Of a DNA stretch of 7,247 nucleotides, positions 5,480 through 7,247 are shown piece after piece (the stretch's first letter is position 1; each line of letters starts with the position of its first letter). The stretch comes from Caulobacteraceae bacterium (GTDB taxonomy: Bacteria > Pseudomonadota > Alphaproteobacteria > Caulobacterales > Caulobacteraceae). The stretch covers positions 1 to 7,247 of the forward strand of contig PMOM01000113.1 in the NCBI GenBank assembly GCA_003161535.1. Reading direction: 5' to 3'. The position numbers and the translations under genes were made by a program. The notes under the pieces are model-generated. The model did not search any database. It saw only the letters and a list, made by a program, of their open reading frames with translations, and was not told the DNA's origin.

Positions 5480-5797
5480 CTAGGCCCCGGCGGTCACCTG
5501 ACCGCGGGCGATGGCCAGAAACTCGTCCATCTTGGCGCGGATTTCGCCCTGCTGCACGGGCAGGCCCGAACCGGAAAGATCCTGGGTGACCTTGCGCAGG
5601 ACCTCCTCGTCGCCCGGCTGGCCGATGTCCGACTTGACCACGGCCTGGGCGTAGTCGCCGATGTTCTCAAGTCCCATCAGGCGGGCGGCCCACTCGCCGA
5701 CCATGCGGTTGCGCCGCACGGTGGCGCGGAACTCCTGCGCCTGATCGATGGCGAATTTGCTCTCGAAGGCTTGTTCCCGTTCATCGAAACTCGTCAT
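5480..5797 (-). CDS. F1-ATPase inhibitor zeta subunit (DUF1476 family)
   Basis: This 105-residue protein matches the DUF1476 family. Its Paracoccus denitrificans member is the zeta subunit that binds F1 and blocks ATP hydrolysis by the ATP synthase. The opening M-T-S-F-D-E-R-E-Q-A-F-E-S-K-F-A (1-16) is the hallmark N-terminus, which in the known protein is the inhibitory segment. R-R-N-R-M-V-G-E-W-A-A-R-L-M-G-L (28-43) is the second conserved block, and a helical C-terminal part follows with V-V-K-S-D (53-57). Length is the family norm of about 105. The frame is open upstream to 5860, but the family N-terminus places the start at 5797. The ribosome site is weak (GGCGGA, about 7 bases upstream). 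In alphaproteobacteria this gene is often found beside purine genes, as here. No promoter could be fixed. Confidence 0.93.
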   Translation of the reverse strand: MTSFDEREQAFESKFAIDQAQEFRATVRRNRMVGEWAARLMGLENIGDYAQAVVKSDIGQPGDEEVLRKVTQDLSGSGLPVQQGEIRAKMDEFLAIARGQVTAGA

Positions 5798-5946
5798 CGG
5801 TTTTCCGCCAAGCGAATCAAACGCGCCCGATATCCTGCACCGCGTCGCCGACCCCGACAATCGACAAAGCGCTGCTGTTGCGGGTCGCCCACATTTCGTC
5901 CCCAGCTTTCGAACGCGACGCCAAGGCGAAGGTTCAAACCCGCTGG
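5765..5946. other. Spacer between channel and zeta-subunit genes (coding edge included)
   Basis: The non-coding part, 5798-5946 (149 bases), should hold the zeta-subunit promoter on the minus strand. I found no -35/-10 pair at good spacing, no terminator-like hairpin with T-run and no RNA gene. GGTTCAAACC at 5931-5940 resembles a tRNA T-loop, but its flanks do not pair. Confidence 0.3.
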
Positions 5947-6867
5947 TCAGACGATGTCGTGAAAGCGCCGAAAATCGATCGCGCGCTCCCCGTCGTCATT
6001 GGTGGTGAAGATGTCGGCCAGCCGTGCGTCCCAGACGATCTCCTCGGGCCGGTATGAGGTGCGGGCGTGGATTGTGGAGACAAAAGTCTCGTCCAACCCC
6101 TTCATCACCACCAGAATCTCGGCCTGCTTGTCCAAGAGGCTCTGAGTGGTCTCTCCGAAAATCGGGCTCCGCTCGTCTATTTGGTGCATCACCTGCCAGG
6201 TCATGAAGAACAGCGGCGAGCGCGAGCGCAGCAGGGAAAGGTCGTCGAACCGGCGCAGGACCGCTCCCTCGGCGGTGACCACGTCATGGATCAGAGTGAC
6301 GCTCACTTCGGCCTCGACGACGAGGTTGCGGCGACGGTTGGCGGCGCGAAACATCAGGGTGGGCACGCCATCCATCGGGGTGACCACGGCGCGGCGGGTG
6401 AACATGATCCGCGCCGTCGGCCGCGAGATGCGCGCGAACAGCAGGCCGGTGGCGACGCCAAGGTTGAGCAGGCCGATGAAGGTCTCGCTGGTGGCCACTA
6501 GATTGGCGTACAGGCTGCGAGGCGACATCACCCCATAGCCCAGCGTCCCCAAGGTCTGCACCGAGAAGAAAAAGGCGTCCTGGAAGCTCCCTGGCCGAGC
6601 GTTGGCCACGCCGCCCGGATCAAGCACATACAGGGTGGCGAAAACCGCATTTACGGTGAGGAAGGCCAGGCCGATCACCCCTAGGAAGGCGGCCGTCGGC
6701 AGGGTCAGGAGGATATGATAGGCGTCGCGCCAGGCGTCGCGCGGCAGCCCGATATAGGGCAGGCGCGAGGTTCCCATGCGTGGCGAGGTTCCCATGCGTG
6801 GATAGCGGGCCGGCGAGGGCGCGTGGGGCTCGGCGCCCGGCGATCGTGCGCTGTCTTCGGCGGTCAT
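5947..6867 (-). CDS. KirBac-type inward-rectifier potassium channel
   Basis: This 306-residue protein matches bacterial inward-rectifier K+ channels in size and layout. After a proline-rich N-terminus comes a slide helix (about 44-57, W-R-D-A-Y-H-I-L-L-T). Next are the outer helix (about 58-81), the pore helix with the selectivity filter T-L-G-Y-G at 108-112, and the inner helix (about 122-146). The C-terminal cytoplasmic domain (about 150-306) begins with the Kir-type block P-T-L-M-F-R-A-A-N-R-R-R-N at 169-181. The filter is intact, so K+ selectivity is expected. Four subunits should assemble in the inner membrane. The ATG at 6867 is chosen over the open frame reaching 6996 because AAGGAG (6878-6873) lies 5 bases upstream. 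The N-terminus contains a six-residue perfect duplication, P-R-M-G-T-S (residues 23-34 region), ahead of the slide helix. The gene lies between the zeta-subunit gene and divergent purC. Confidence 0.94.
   Translation of the reverse strand: MTAEDSARSPGAEPHAPSPARYPRMGTSPRMGTSRLPYIGLPRDAWRDAYHILLTLPTAAFLGVIGLAFLTVNAVFATLYVLDPGGVANARPGSFQDAFFFSVQTLGTLGYGVMSPRSLYANLVATSETFIGLLNLGVATGLLFARISRPTARIMFTRRAVVTPMDGVPTLMFRAANRRRNLVVEAEVSVTLIHDVVTAEGAVLRRFDDLSLLRSRSPLFFMTWQVMHQIDERSPIFGETTQSLLDKQAEILVVMKGLDETFVSTIHARTSYRPEEIVWDARLADIFTTNDDGERAIDFRRFHDIV
6765..6800 (-). repeat. Perfect 18-bp tandem duplication inside the channel gene
   Basis: Positions 6765-6782 and 6783-6800 are identical and adjacent. 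The unit is a multiple of three and inserts six residues (P-R-M-G-T-S) in frame into the N-terminus of the channel. Lack of any divergence suggests a recent slippage event or a variable-length site. Confidence 0.9.
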
Positions 6868-7005
6868 CCCCTCTCCTTGCCTTGGCGGGCGGACCTTCAC
6901 CAGATCGGCCCTCGCGGGGCAAGGCCCGCGTTTGCGCGGCCGGGCCGGTTCGGCTAGGCTCCGCCGGGCCCTGATGAAGTCAAACGCGATCGCCAAATTC
7001 GAACC

Positions 7006-7042
7006 CGCGCGCGGCGCCGTTGTCCGCGCGCGCTTTCATTTT
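7006..7042 (+). terminator. GC hairpin with broken T-run in the purC leader (possible attenuator)
   Basis: CGCGCGCGG (7006-7014) pairs perfectly with CCGCGCGCG (7024-7032) over a 9-base loop. It is followed by CTTTCATTTT (7033-7042). The shape is that of an intrinsic terminator with an interrupted U-tract, 31 bases before the purC start. It could act as an attenuator, or be an ordinary GC-rich fold. Confidence 0.3.
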
Positions 7043-7060
7043 GCGGCGCCCGCCATGACC

Positions 7061-7070
7061 GGAGGAGAGG
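7061..7070 (+). promoter_or_regulatory. Strong ribosome-binding site of purC
   Basis: GGAGGAGAGG ends 3 bases before the ATG at 7074. The GGAGG core (7061-7065) is 8 bases from the start codon. It is the best Shine-Dalgarno in the window. Confidence 0.85.
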
Positions 7071-7073
7071 CTT

Positions 7074-7247
7074 ATGACCATCAAAAATAGCAAGAAGATC
7101 TACGAGGGCAAAGCCAAAATCCTCTATGAGGGCCCCGAGCCCGGCACCCTGATCCAGTATTTCAAGGACGACGCCACCGCCTTTGACGGAACCAAGAAGG
7201 CGGTTCTCGAGGGTAAGGGCGTCATCAACAACCGAATCAGCGAATAT
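7074..7247 (+). CDS. purC: Phosphoribosylaminoimidazole-succinocarboxamide synthase (SAICAR synthetase), N-terminal part only
   Basis: The first 58 codons are present; the gene is cut by the right window edge, in frame. PurC joins CAIR and aspartate with ATP to give SAICAR, the step just before the first PurB reaction. [12 protein letters not shown] at 7-18 is the family's N-terminal nucleotide-binding strand-loop. [12 protein letters not shown] at 28-39 and [11 protein letters not shown] at 47-57 are further conserved blocks. Full-length bacterial enzymes of this type are about 235-255 residues, so roughly a quarter is seen. The gene is divergent from the K+ channel gene. In related genomes purS, purQ and purL commonly follow, which this window cannot show. 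Confidence 0.96.
   Translation, partial: MTIKNSKKIYEGKAKILYEGPEPGTLIQYFKDDATAFDGTKKAVLEGKGVINNRISEY

Larger units (their letters stand above)
6868..7073. promoter_or_regulatory. Divergent control region between the channel gene and purC
   Basis: These 206 bases hold the start signals for both genes. The channel ribosome site AAGGAG is at 6878-6873 (minus). On the plus strand TTGCGC (6932-6937) and TAGGCT (6955-6960) are spaced by 17 bases and could be a weak purC promoter. A 6-bp hairpin, CGCGGG/CCCGCG, lies at 6913-6930. A 9-bp GC hairpin lies at 7006-7032. No recognisable riboswitch was identified. Confidence 0.4.

Noticed and set aside
5926..5946. tRNA-like T-loop sequence GGTTCAAACC
   Set aside because: The five bases on each side of the loop do not form a T-stem, and no acceptor stem or anticodon arm can be drawn upstream.
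5748..6008. A plus-strand frame of 86 codons spanning the zeta/channel spacer
   Set aside because: It overlaps the ends of two well-supported minus-strand genes, has no family resemblance and no ribosome site.
6868..6996. N-terminal extension of 43 codons for the K+ channel
   Set aside because: The extension is arginine/proline-rich with no Kir counterpart, while the ATG at 6867 has a strong AAGGAG site.

Overview
The window looks like chromosome of a high-GC alphaproteobacterium, most likely Caulobacterales (Caulobacter/Phenylobacterium-like). Four things point there: the F1-ATPase zeta-subunit (DUF1476) gene beside purine genes, a Caulobacter-style -10 element next to a purB start with no Shine-Dalgarno, the palindromic CCCCGC-GAAA-GCGGGG repeats, and the close resemblance of the encoded proteins to that group. 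The genus is inference. No rRNA, tRNA, CRISPR array or insertion sequence was seen.

Left part (1-1662, minus strand): an ECF sigma factor and its zinc-finger, single-pass membrane anti-sigma factor form an overlapping gene pair. They are followed by the start of a Tat-exported protein that looks like a metallophosphoesterase and runs off the left edge. The same bipartite promoter, GGGAATAAA then 15 bases then GTC, stands upstream of the sigma gene and again at the anti-sigma stop codon, just before the exported protein. This reads as a small autoregulated envelope-stress circuit with its own dedicated output gene, and it is the strongest regulatory signal in the window.

Middle part (1662-3952): a glutathione S-transferase gene (minus) is divergent from a 12-helix MFS transporter gene of the spinster-like group (plus), with 98 bases between their starts.

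Right part (3953-7247): purB (plus) converges on the gene for the F1-ATPase inhibitor zeta subunit (minus). Between them lies a 103-base REPIN-like inverted repeat pair. A KirBac-type inward-rectifier potassium channel gene (minus) lies upstream of the zeta gene, and divergent from it is the start of purC (plus), cut by the right edge. purB and purC act at adjacent steps of purine synthesis: PurC makes SAICAR and PurB cleaves SAICAR to AICAR, then later adenylosuccinate to AMP. The zeta subunit and the K+ channel between them both concern membrane energetics.

Several long open frames opposite the real genes (for example 2363-3877 and 4019-5104, both minus) are GC-driven shadows and are not annotated. 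Start codons were moved from the longest frame for the anti-sigma factor, MFS transporter, zeta subunit and channel, because ribosome-binding sites and family N-termini support internal starts.
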